NCBI RefSeq assembly: GCF_018812025.1
Contig: NC_063052.1
Coordinates: 23,190,226-23,254,225, forward strand
Source of the DNA: Megalobrama amblycephala
Lineage: Eukaryota; Chordata; Actinopteri; Cypriniformes; Xenocyprididae
DNA length: 64,000 nt
Reading direction: 5' to 3'
The position numbers and the translations under genes are program-made. The notes beneath the pieces were generated by a model that made no database searches, was not told the DNA's origin, and saw nothing but the letters and a program-made list of their open reading frames with translations. Of the stretch, positions 52,975-63,316 are shown piece after piece; positions within the stretch are counted from its first letter, which is position 1; each line of letters opens with the position of its first letter.

Positions 52975-54170
52975 ATGGCCCACCATAGCTGTACGAACTT
53001 GCATTTGCCTGTGCCACCTCTCTCTCATGTCCCCAAAGTGTGTCAGTCTGCCCTGGACATCCAGCCCTGCCATCCAGGACCCCCTGGAGACCCAGCGGAA
53101 CAATGTGATGGTTGCCCTTCAGCTAAAGCAGTCAACGACCTGCAACAGCAGAACAAGGGACAGCGAGATCGGCAGCACCAGCAGACACTGGACACCTGGC
53201 CTGAGCCACAAAGAGCTTCATCCTCTCCTTAGCCCATGCTCATACGGGCTTCCAACAGGAGGTAATTGAACGAACACTGCAAATCACCGAGTTCCACAGA
53301 GAACCAATCCACTCAGCGGGAGAAGGCACAGGACAGAGGCAAGGACCATGACAGAGTAGAGCAACTGAGGGAGATCACCACTCTTCAGGAAGCTCAGACA
53401 GTTGTTGAACTTTGCCATTTAAAGAACCTAAGGAACTGTTTGAATTTAAAGAGACACTAAAGCTAAGGCCCTTGAAGGCCACCCGCATGCAGAACTGAAA
53501 GTCAAACACTGACTCCACAATTCAGCAGCGTAAGAGACAAACACATTGTGGTCCGAAAAGAACTGAAACAGCCCGAACAACTACAAATGGACCACACAAG
53601 GAACCTGCAACCTGATGGACTTCGCAGCAGCAGCAGCAGCAGCAGCGAGAGCTCCCCCAACCCTTCACAAAGGGGGGAGGGGCCAGAGCCTGCAGCTTAG
53701 GAGACCACAGCACCAATGCCAACAGAATAGACATTCCCTTTTGTTCCAAAGTCCCTGACTGGTGTGATCCACCAAGACAGGCTCTCTGTTCTGGATCACA
53801 CCCCACCAGATTCACTATGAGTTTTGACTTAACAGCCAGAAAAACTCCAATTAGACTATCAGCAGCTGAAGCCAGTCTGCATAAAGGATTTCTCAGACCC
53901 AGAAGCCTGAATGCAGATTGAGTGCTGCCCCTGACACCAAGCAGGGCAGATCTGAAAGTCCCAAGGTTACTGCCACAGACACCGACAAACCTGGAATGAA
54001 TGGAGAACACCAACAGATAGTCACCCCTTTGGACAGCACAACCTGCCCTCACACAGTGCCACTCATGTGACCTGACACAGAAGGCCTGTAACACACAAGT
54101 CCCCTCAGCAGGGGGTTCTCAAGACCCCAATGACTTTGAACTACAAACGCAGTGCTTTACCCATAGCTTC
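52975..54170 (+). pseudogene. coiled-coil/gag-like segment, copy A (degenerate)
   Basis: Several short frames in different phases: AVNDLQQQNKGQRDRQHQQTLD (52975-53232) and QREKAQDRGKDHDRVEQL...LQEAQTVVEL (53266-53460) are Glu/Gln/Arg-rich with heptad-like spacing. The second resembles the QDWHKDPDRIEAQ part of copy B. The remainder, 53470-54170, is stop-rich on this strand apart from a (CAG)n-coded Ala run (53628-53648). Presumably a broken copy of the element's structural protein. The function is unknown. Confidence 0.5.
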
Positions 54171-54339
54171 CTAGGCAGCATAGGGCATAAAGCTTTTAAA
54201 GTAGATGAAAATATGTGTTTGCAGAAATGCAGGAGTCTGCATTAGGAGTGGAAGGAAACCTTGTGTGAATGTGTAAATCTCAAATGCTCATGACCATCCA
54301 CGACGAGCTATTTTGAAATATGACACTAGATTGAGCCGG
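54171..54339. other. junction between copy A and leader B
   Basis: No feature recognised; the duplication boundary between the two modules lies somewhere here. Confidence 0.35.
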
Positions 54340-55608
54340 TTAAGCCAGCATGGCCTAACGCCACTCGCTTAAACCATCGTCCAACTAAAAGTGTGTTTAA
54401 TAATTGATAATTCCGACATGACGTTTGACAACGTTTGATTCGCATGTAGATCGATGGTGCTGGCTTGTTAGATGCAGATAAAACTATAGCTTGAAGTGAC
54501 ACCTCTGCTGTAACAGAAAGAGTCTTAAGATATTTTAGCATATATTCAAATGGTATCAGTAAAGTTAATCCGATTTTAGCAAAGAAACCCTAATCTCAGT
54601 ATTAAAGCGCAAGACTGTTTTGACGAAGGAATCTCAGCTCAGCGGCATGTAAACTGTACCAGAATTGATTATCCTGCTTTGGTTGGACAAATACCAATTG
54701 CAGTACTGCTTAACCTGTTTCTGATGAGAAATCTCAGTACAGTGTTATACGAATGTAGATTCGGATGAAGGTTTCCTTTTTACAGAGTAAAGGCCTCGGA
54801 AATTATAGTCAGAGGGACTCATTCATCTAAACTTTAGCTGCATCTACAAGCATATCAGCTACCTGGTGATCAATACTATGTTTCATTGGCCGATAGAAAC
54901 ATCAGTATTTATTCACAAGACAAGACTTTGGAAAGCTTAGACCAGATTTGACTCGCGGCAAATCTGCGTAACTACTCTTTAAATTAGTCAAGAAGATGTT
55001 TCAAGTATAGAGAAGAATTTTACATGAGTAAAATTTGCAAATTTGCAAACCATACTTGCATCTTACTGAATTTAAGTTTGAATTATTAAAGTATAAGCGC
55101 TCCTTTTTAACTCGATGCGTAACTCGTTTCAAATGTGCAGACATTCTTCATAAACTGTTGAATTGCTCTGATATGCATTGGTTCCCATGACAACGACTTG
55201 TCACAGGAAGTGCTAACTCATCACCTTGTGATGCCATATTGTAAACAAACCAGGCTAGGTGGCTAAGCTAACCCCACCTAGCAGCCCTTCAACTCAGGCT
55301 AAGCTAACTAATAACTTGTACAGTTAGTGGTTAGCATCATTTACGTGAAGCCTTTAACTATAGCTTGTGTGTATGCAGTGTGAACTGATCTAAACCAATT
55401 TCCTTTAACCACATTCCTGGTTTTCTGATTTTTCTTTATCCTCACCTTTAATTCTTCTCAGCTAATTTCACCTGCACTTAGGTGCGTTTCTCCCTGAACG
55501 CTGTTCAGCTAAATCTGCAGTTACTAGGGTAATTAAACCTAAATTTAATTACATGTAAACTGTGTAGCTAAAGAAGAATTCTAGGATTTATTGAGATTTT
55601 TTTTCAAT
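54340..55608 (+). other. family 1 leader, copy B
   Basis: Collinear, in direct comparison with the reverse complement of 1-1190, over its whole length. It carries the GAAGAAACCCTAATCTCAG- and GAAGGAATCTCAGCTCAGCG-type modules (54575-54650) also seen in leader A. No long frame. Confidence 0.7.
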
Positions 55609-56049
55609 AGCACGTTGACTAAACTTCAGGGCGGGACACACACATGGTGTGGCCCTGAACATGCGGCAGCTGTGATCAACTATAGTGTGATTTCCAAAGC
55701 TAATCTATTTGTTAATAACTAGTGCTATTGACTATTCCCAATACCAGGTCATTCTGCTGTTGTAATCACTTCTTTAAATCTTTTATTGATTTTAATCATA
55801 ATAGCAGTCAGCTATTCGTTTTACTAGTATTATTTCTTTCATCTACGTGATTTATTTACATCTTCCTTTTTAGTCTTGTGTGGTTTAATTTCCCAATATA
55901 ACCACAAGTAACTAGACATAGTTTCCTTCTTGATTTTGTTTATTTACAACAGTTGTTTCAATTTTATGAGCCAGTTACAAAAGTAATCTGAACGATTGCT
56001 ATGGCATAATTTTGAGCACCACTAATAAGCACAATCTATTAGGAAAGCT
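55609..56049 (+). other. spacer between leader B and coiled-coil exon
   Basis: AT-rich; contains pyrimidine tracts before 56050 that could serve a splice acceptor. Nothing coding. Confidence 0.4.
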
Positions 56050-56059
56050 CTCCTCTTCC

Positions 56060-56633
56060 TGGAAGAGGAGAAGTAAAGGCAGATGACTCAAACCAGAGGT
56101 ATGATCACGATGATTTGACTGAAGTCAACTTCTTCCTGGCCCACAACCTCACTGGCTTGAAACAGGAGGTGAACGCCCTCCAACTCCAGATCGCAGAGAC
56201 TCACGAGGAGCTGATGCATGCTAAAAGCCACATAGACCAGCTAGAGATGGAGACTCAGGACTGGCACAAGGACCCTGACAGAATAGAGGCACAGAAGAAA
56301 ATCCACAAAACTTCAAAGGCTCTGACAGCTGCTCAGCAACGAGAGCAGCTGGAAAAGGCAGCCAGAGAAGACGTGGTAAAAGAACTCTTTCACAAATAGT
56401 CACTGTTAAAAATAGCAAATTCTGAACTCTAGGTCAAAGATGACACAATCAGGACCTGTGAACGTCCTCTGGATGTGTCCAGATCTGGGACTGAAGCTCT
56501 GAGCCAGCAGCTGGACAACACCAAAGATGAACTTGACATGGCCCAAAGAGAACTGAGACTCTCTTGCCTGCAGCAGAAGAACCTCCCCCAGCCAAGCACA
56601 GAGGTACAGAGGGGGGAGCCAAAGCCTTCTGCT
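56060..56633 (+). pseudogene. coiled-coil protein segment, copy B (two blocks)
   Basis: Block 1 (open from about 56060 to the stop at 56399) reads EVKADDSNQRYDHDD, then a heptad-rich helix LTGLKQEVNALQLQIAETHE ... KSHIDQLEME ... QQREQLEKAAREDVVKEL. There is no ATG at its start, so it probably begins in an upstream exon. After AACTCTAG (acceptor-like), block 2 (56433-56633) is open: EALSQQLDNTKDELDMAQRE, again coiled-coil. The pair may be exons of one protein, in the position of gag in an LTR element. No nucleocapsid knuckle or known domain. A role as multimerising RNA-binding protein is inference. Confidence 0.5.
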
Positions 56634-56939
56634 TGACACCTTATCAGCCAATTTCCTGAAATCCTCTAAAGCTACAGAAGGAGAAGGATTAATTCAGACA
56701 GACCCAGGCACCAGACCTACTACAGGGAGAAGCCATGGATGGAAACATCCTCTTCCTGCAGACACTGCATGATCTCCAATGTCAGGTAGCACAAGGGCGA
56801 CTGAACATGCCTGCATCGAACCTGTAGGAGCTTCTAACGCTAGTAAGGAGCCCCTTGAACAGTACTTACTTGAGAAGTACTCAGAAGCACAAGCTTCTGA
56901 CAAGCTTCATAAGCTTGATGTACCTTTAACAAAAGAGAT

Positions 56940-59460
56940 ATGATGGTGCTCCCTTGTGTGCGACACAGCGTAGCTCTCCGAGTCAAGTTCTACCTATATT
57001 TTGTATTGATAGTGTTGTTACTGTCCTTTCACGTGAGATATGTTAGAGCTCATATTAAGTATGATCGAGTGACTTTGTTACAATTAGGAGAATTGAATTA
57101 TAGAGGTTATTTCGACATAAATGTTCTCGACTCCTTCCCGGAATTACATCTCCACGCTGGAGCGACGCCAGGCCAGGCCACAACAGGGGGATTTCCTGGC
57201 ACTGGGAGGTCGACACGGAAGCGTGGGAGGCGGGGAGGAGGGGGAAGAAGACTCCGCCGACTGGTTAGCAAAGGCCGGCTAACTCTTCCGATCATACTTT
57301 TTGCCAATGTTCAGTCCTTAGTAAACAAGATGGACGAACTTTTTTGTCGGATGGCTACTCAAAGGTACTTTAAGGACTGTTCCGTTTTATGTTTCTGTGA
57401 AACGTGGCTTGGACAGAGGACCCCCGATGAAGCCATAACACCGGCAGGCTATACTGTTTACAGAGCTGACCGCAGCGAAACGGAATGCGGTAAAACTCGC
57501 GGGGGTGGAACGGCTATCCTCGTCAAACAATCCTGGAGCACCGACAACATGGTAATATCACAGTCATGTTCTGAAAATGTGGAGTATATTACTGTGAAAT
57601 GTAGGCCATTTTATTTACCTAGAGAACTACAGTGCGTTATATTAAGCACAGTGTATATTCACCCTGCAGCCAACGAGTATAATGCACTTAAAGAACTGCA
57701 TGATATGATCAGTAGGCATGAAAACTCATATCCAGATGCTGCCATAGTGATATTAGGGGATTTTAATCATTGTGACCTTCGAAATGCGATCCCCAGATTT
57801 TATCAGTGTGTTAACTTTCCCACGAGAGGAAATCGGACTCTGGATAAATGCTATAGCAACATTAGAAATGCGTATACTGCTGTCTCCAAGCCACATTTTG
57901 GGAAATGTGATCATCTTGCAATTCTACTTCAGCCCATTTACATCAGAAGGCTTAAAGCGGATCCAGACACAGTTAGAACTGTGAATATGTGGACTGATAC
58001 CGCTTTGGAGGAACTGCAGGGCTGTTTGGAGGCCACAGATATGAACATTTTTAGAGAAGCCTCAGATAACATCCACGAATATACAGATACTGTCAGCAGC
58101 TACATTGAATGGTGTACTTCCATCTGCATTCCCTCCAGAACTATTAGAGTTCTCCCTAATCAGAAGCCCTGGTTTAATGCGGATGTGCGCATCAAAATTA
58201 AAAAACGGAGTATAGCCTTCAAGTCAGGTGATGTCATGGAGTATAAGCATGCCAGATACGAGGTCCAAAAATCCATCAGGGCCGCCAAGAGGGCATATAC
58301 CCAGAGACTCGAAAACTGCTACAGAGAAAATAACAGTAGAAGTATGTGGCAAGGAATACAGTCAGTTACCAATTACAGGAAAGCTACAAACAAAACTGTG
58401 ATTCAAGACTCCTTTCTATTGGATAATCTTTACATGTTTTATGCCAGATTCTACCAAAATAATAGAGACATTCCCCTAAAAGCTCCCTATAATTCAAATG
58501 AGACTGTACTGCAGGTGACGTACTCACAGGTTCTTAAAACTTTGAGGGAGGTGAATCCTCGTAAGGCTGTAGGACCCGATGGTGTGGCTCCGAGAGTCCT
58601 TAAAGTTTGTGCTGAACAGCTAGCGGAGGTGTATATGGACATTTTTAACACTTCTCTCCTCCAAGGAACAGTTCCACGTATTTTTAAGTCCTCTATTATA
58701 GTGCCGGTCCCGAAAAAAATGCACTCAACTGCAATGAATGACTTTAGACCAGTAGCGCTTACATAGAGTCGCCATGAAGTGCATGGAGAAGTTGGTCTTA
58801 CAGCACATCAATTCTGTGGTTCCAGCAACAGTAGACCCTCTTCAGTTTGCCCACCGCTCAAACAGGTCAGTGGATGACGCGGTGGCACTGGCACTTCACT
58901 ATATTTTACAGCACTTGGACACTCATAATACCTATGTACGAGTATTGTTCCTGGACTACAGCTCCGCCTTTAACACGATCCGGCCAATGAAGCTGTCCGG
59001 CAAAATGATGGAACTGGGAGTACCAACGTCCACCTGTAATTGGATAACAGACTTCCTTACAGACAGGCCACAGGTGGTGAGGATGGGAAGGAAGGTCTCA
59101 GCTGAGTTGACAGTGAGTACAGGAGCCCCACAGGGCTGCTGTCTCAGCCCTACACTTTTTTCATTATATACATATGATTGTGTCACCAACTCGGACAATA
59201 ATAACATAGTCATTAAATATGCAGATGATACAACCATCCTCTGCCTCATCAGAGGCGGTAATGAGTCAACATATAGGGATAAGGTTCACAGGGTCACTGT
59301 CTATGGGGAGGACAATAATCTTGTTCTTAACATTGATAAAACGAAGGAACTTATTCTGGACTTTAGGAGAAGACCTCCTCCCCTACAGCAAACTTCAGAC
59401 TCCTTTGGACTGAGAGCAGAGGTAACAAACGCTTCTTTCATCAACCCTAGGTCAGTCTGA
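56940..59460 (+). pseudogene. LINE-type endonuclease - reverse transcriptase, frameshifted and 3'-truncated
   Basis: Frame 1 (56940-58766, 608 residues) begins MMVLPCVRHSVALRV; a basic linker (RKRGRRGGGGRRLRR) precedes an AP-type endonuclease: LFANVQSLVNKMDEL, FCETWL (catalytic Glu), VILGDFNHCDL, and GKCDHLAIL in place of the usual SDH. The RT starts PRKAVGPDGVAPRVLK, VPVPKK, NDFRPVALT. A one-base insertion at about 58765 creates a stop; the RT continues in frame 2 (58774-59460) with MKCMEKLVL, LDYSSAFNTI (first Asp), GAPQGCCLSPTLFSLYTYD and KYADDTTIL (YADD). It breaks off after ELILDFRRRP; the thumb, C-terminus and LINE 3' tail are missing. Motifs fit the L2/CR1 group. Confidence 0.85.
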
Positions 59461-59519
59461 AACCCTCTTCACACTACAACTCCCATAACCTCTTCCTGCA
59501 ATCACCTGCTTCACGGGTG

Positions 59520-59745
59520 TCCGAATGACAGATGACACGGTCATGGCACCTGCTACCTCGACACCTGCTGAGCAAGCTCAAAGAGCTGAAACTTGCCACC
59601 AGCAAACCTCTTGCCCCCACTAACTGACGTTAGAGTGACAGGTGACACACTGTCAAGGCACTGGATGCCTTGAGTCCTGCAGCAGCAGCTCAGAGAACTT
59701 AGCTTGCCACTGTCTGCATCAACTGCCATGGAACGACCACCACTC
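59520..59745 (+). repeat. 111-bp direct repeat before the polypurine tract
   Basis: TGACAGATGACACGGTCATGG...CTTGCCA at about 59525 and TGACAGGTGACACACTGTCAAGG...CTTGCCA at about 59636 are diverged tandem copies. They lie in the element's 3' untranslated part, not in the LINE. Confidence 0.6.
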
Positions 59746-59865
59746 CAGGAGACACATACAACCAGGGCTCATCACAGCCTTCCAGCCTTGTGTGTCAGTG
59801 ATGTGTCTGATCTTTCTGCACCTTCAACGTCGCTCACTGTTGCCATAAGAGAGACAACAACGAGC

Positions 59866-59880
59866 GAAAGGGGGGAATTA
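59866..59880 (+). promoter_or_regulatory. polypurine tract
   Basis: GCGAAAGGGGGGAATTA directly precedes the TGTAATG of the 3' LTR, the position and composition of a plus-strand primer in LTR elements. Confidence 0.75.
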
Positions 59881-62646
59881 TGTAATGACTGAAACAAATC
59901 AGACACAATTATTTGTTAGTTCACCAATAGTTTTAAGCTCACTCTGGGATTTGACTGTCCCCATCCCCCGAGAAGTTTATTGCACTGAGGAATGTGCTTC
60001 CACATTGAGAGCAGAGAAGAGACACAGGAAATCTGCATCTTCCCTGCATTTTCCACACAGAACAAAGACGTTACTGCATTAATTCTATAAATGAACAGGC
60101 ATATTCCCAGGAAATGGTATCTATTATTACTGTGTTGTACTGCAGTCATTGTATTTACATGTTTTATGATTTTTAAGTTATATGACATTTAAGGTAACTT
60201 CAATCATGCCATGTTTAGTGTCTATACGTTCGTAGCAGGAAGATTTAAATGCTTGTGTATGCGGTATGTCCATACCTGTGCAACACATCAGTATTACAAG
60301 AATCTTTAATAGTTCTGATTCAAGAACTCAGCTTGTTAACCCTCTGGAGTCTGAGGCTGATTTGGGGCCTGGAGAAGTTTTGACATGCCCTGACATTTGT
60401 GCTTTTTTCAGTTGTTCATAAACATATTAATGGAAAAAGTGTCATTACACTGTATTCAGCACAAACTAGGCTACCATAATATGTGAGGAACATGTATGTA
60501 CATGTTTGTGTTTTTGAAGGAATAACATTTATGCGTGGTTATTGAAAAAATAAAAAACTTAAGTCACTGAAATAAAGCCAAAAAAAGTATAGTAAATCTG
60601 TGTTCACAAGTCTTTTGGGTATTGGAGGTTGTAGACAAGAGTTTTTGCTTCAAAATTATGTAAAAATTATGCTGCCTACTCATTCATATAAAACAATATA
60701 TTGATTTAGTTTTTGTAAGACACTTTTTGCCAAGAAACACAGTATGCGAGGAGGCGTGAATCACCACTGAATAATGGGCCATTCTCACCTGAGAAACAAA
60801 AGAATTGGATAGTAATGAGCTGAAATGACTTGCATATTAATGAGGCATTTCAGTCAGGTAGGCTGTGAAAAAAACCTTCTGTGATGTCTCAAGGTCATCA
60901 TGATATATGAAACATACAGAAAAATATTATTACAATATAAAGTAATGGTTTTATATTATACTTTAAAATATAATGTATTTCTGTGATGCAAAGAGTCTGA
61001 ATATAGGCTTTTAGTTTAAAAGAAGCACATTTGGAGAAATATTGGATTCTCATATGCTTATGTCAATTTTCTATACAGAGGAGTTATATTTATTTAATAT
61101 TCATTATTTAATGTCATTACTATGAGCGCTGGTGTTTTCAATTCATCCTTGAAGTCGGAGGGCGCTCTCTGTGCATATTTAGTCCACAAATTCATCTAAA
61201 AGAAGAAGAGGCTATTCCATGAATGGAGTTTCCAATTCATACTGCAGCCGGAGGGCGCTAAAGAAACAAAAACTCATCTAACATTCATCTATAGAAGAAA
61301 AGAAAACAGGAACTAACTGCATGTCTTCTAGAGCTCGCTAACCTTGACTTTTACACCCAGATAAACACTTTTCAAGACAATAAATACACGATTGAGACGA
61401 TGAATGCATGTATTGCCTCTGAATTTGCCTCTGAATAGCGCTGGCTCCATGGGCGTGGCCGCATTAGCGGATAATGAGCTGAATCACAGACTTCTGACAT
61501 GGCTCTCTTTTCATACAGATTACATAAACACAGAAGGTTTGTTTTCGATTTGACTTACATGATTTAAATGATTTTTTTTAGACATAAGTTTAATTTTTCT
61601 GTGATTAGTATTCACTAAGTTACAGTTCATTTTCTGAGAACTATCAGATTGGACTTCGTTCAGAGGGAGAGGAGAAATCACGCATCATGTTAGTTTTCTT
61701 TATTTTACAAAAAGCACAACATTGTGTTTTTACTTTGAGTGTATACAAATAAAAGAAGATATTCTATAGTTTCAATTGATATATTACTTATGTCTCTATG
61801 ACAAAAAATGACGGAGTATTTTAAGTCTGTTTTGCTGCAATGTGAAAAAAAACCTGCAAAACGCGCCGGCGCGTTTTCAGACCTCAGAGTGTTAATCTTT
61901 CTGGGTTGTAAAAGCCCTGACAGGAGGGGTGTTGCCACCCAGAATTACAACATCTTCATTGGTCCGGTCAACAACTGAGACGTGTGACTTTGACCAGAGG
62001 TTAAAAACCAGCGAACAGTGCCACTCCCTCTCTTCTTCCTTGCTTCTGGACAACCGAACAGGTCTCCTTGCGGCCGGCCTCTCTAGGCCCGGCCCGCAAG
62101 GCTGGTAGGCCCCCGGCCTACAACACCCAGCCATGTGCTCATCACCCAACAGACTGGCAACAACTTCAGATGATAACCTCAAGATTTATCCTCAACCTGC
62201 AGATCCGGCGCTCCTCAGCCTAAGGGCACATTGCAAGTATTGTACATTTTAATTGCGATTTAGTATTGATTTGTAAGACTTACCTTGCTATTGCTAAAAG
62301 AAACTGATGAGTCCTTTCCAGATTGTCTTTGACATTTCCTATAGCTCTAGTAACAGTACCTCTTCCGGTTCAACCCTATCATTACTCATTCTTACCTATG
62401 GTTCGTATGTGTGTGTGACCTTTGTTGTATGTTATGTGTTTGTTAGTTTAGTTATGTGTTTGTGAGTTAGTTAATAAAGATTGTGCACAATACATGTTTG
62501 GTTCTGACTCCGTCTGCTAATAAACTGCCCCTTAAATGATTTAGACCCGAACCTATGCTCTAAGTAGCACGGTGCGATAAGAATGTTATTTTTCCATAAC
62601 CTGGAAATGAACATTTCTTAGAATTGTTAAACAATCAACACTAAGT
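59881..62646 (+). mobile_element. 3' LTR (with insertion, 3' end lost)
   Basis: Matches the 5' LTR from TGTAATGACTG to AACACTAAGT, interrupted at a TTAA by 60340-61891 and retaining 62153-62446, which the 5' LTR lacks. Compared with the 5' LTR, its last about 160 bases (up to CGCTACA) are missing: similarity ends at 62646. Confidence 0.85.
60340..61891. mobile_element. non-autonomous piggyBac-like element, 1552 bp
   Basis: Starts CCCTCTGGAGTCTGAGG and ends CAGACCTCAGAGTG, diverged inverted ends, flanked by TTAA (60336-60339 and 61892-61895). The 5' LTR shows the uninterrupted CTTGTTAATCTTTC at 49606-49617. CCC-type ends plus TTAA duplication fit piggyBac. No transposase frame. Confidence 0.85.
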
Positions 62647-62835
62647 TGTAGCATTGCCACATAAGGGTGACATTTATACTCGTGTATGATTAACAAGATT
62701 GCATGGTTGATCATTTATTTTAATTGTCACCCTGTGCTCTGTTCCGTTGCTCCGGTGTGTGTGTGTGAGATCCCATATGAACAAGCTCTCGCGAGATTCC
62801 ACGGCGCCTGCGCGGCCTACACATTAGAGGATGAC
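62647..62835. other. spacer right of the composite element
   Basis: No recognised feature; a short (TG)n stretch is at 62755-62768. Confidence 0.35.
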
Positions 62836-63010
62836 ACGGGAGTGGATTTTCACTCCTGTCCCGTCCCACTCCCATAGAAAAAAATCTTGTCCCGTCCCAC
62901 TCCCAGACCAAAGTTTAAAAAATAATCCCATCCCATCCCGCTCCTGGTAAATTGACTCCCACTCCCATCCCGCTCCTGTTTAAACTGACTCCCGCTCCTG
63001 TACCGCTCCC
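62836..63010. repeat. imperfect TCCCGTCCCACTCC repeats, probable hAT end region
   Basis: Motifs TCCCGTCCCACTCCC and TCCCGCTCCTG recur about eight times with spacers. They sit downstream of the hAT transposase exons on the minus strand, so they may be the subterminal repeats to which the transposase binds. That role is inference. Confidence 0.5.
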
Positions 63011-63316
63011 ATATATTTTTTTCTTCAATTAGTGTTTAGTTAATACATAGAATTTGATTTAATCTGCTCTCCATCCTGTTTTAGACCAGCTGCTGAGCCC
63101 CTGTTTCTAGATTTTCTCCAGAAAATGGAAGACAGCAAATAAAAGAAAAACAGTACATAGTTCACACCATGTCTACAATAGTTTAATAAACCCAAACAGC
63201 ACATAAAGCTGCATTTTACTCATTTTTTGTTGAGTAAACAATACATTTATAGTTTTTTTTAATTACATGTTAACGATTTTCATCAATTATGCTCTTGCAT
63301 AATGAGTCCATCTTAG
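63011..63316. other. 3' part of the hAT element, non-coding
   Basis: AT-rich; on the minus strand it would hold the transposase 3' UTR. No other feature. Confidence 0.4.

Larger units (their letters stand above)
49155..62646 (+). mobile_element. family 1 LTR element carrying a LINE-type EN-RT (composite)
   Basis: Left LTR 49155-50233, right LTR 59881-62646 (3' end cut, with an insertion). Between them: two leader-type segments (A: 50234-52900, B: 54340-55608), two coiled-coil/gag-like segments (A: 52975-54170, B: 56060-56633), a LINE endonuclease-RT (56940-59460) and a polypurine tract (59866-59880). No aspartic protease, RNase H or integrase was seen. No matching TSD was found, which fits the truncated 3' LTR. 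Whether the LINE part is a captured gene or an old insertion is open. Confidence 0.7.

Noticed and set aside
53522..54094. 190-residue minus-strand open frame
   Set aside because: Antisense to the degenerate coiled-coil segment; contains a poly-Cys run from the (CAG)n tract and no known motif.
56940..59460. Reading the EN-RT as the native pol of the LTR element
   Set aside because: The AP-type endonuclease and RT motifs are those of LINEs; LTR pol would have protease, RNase H and integrase. Kept as a composite instead.
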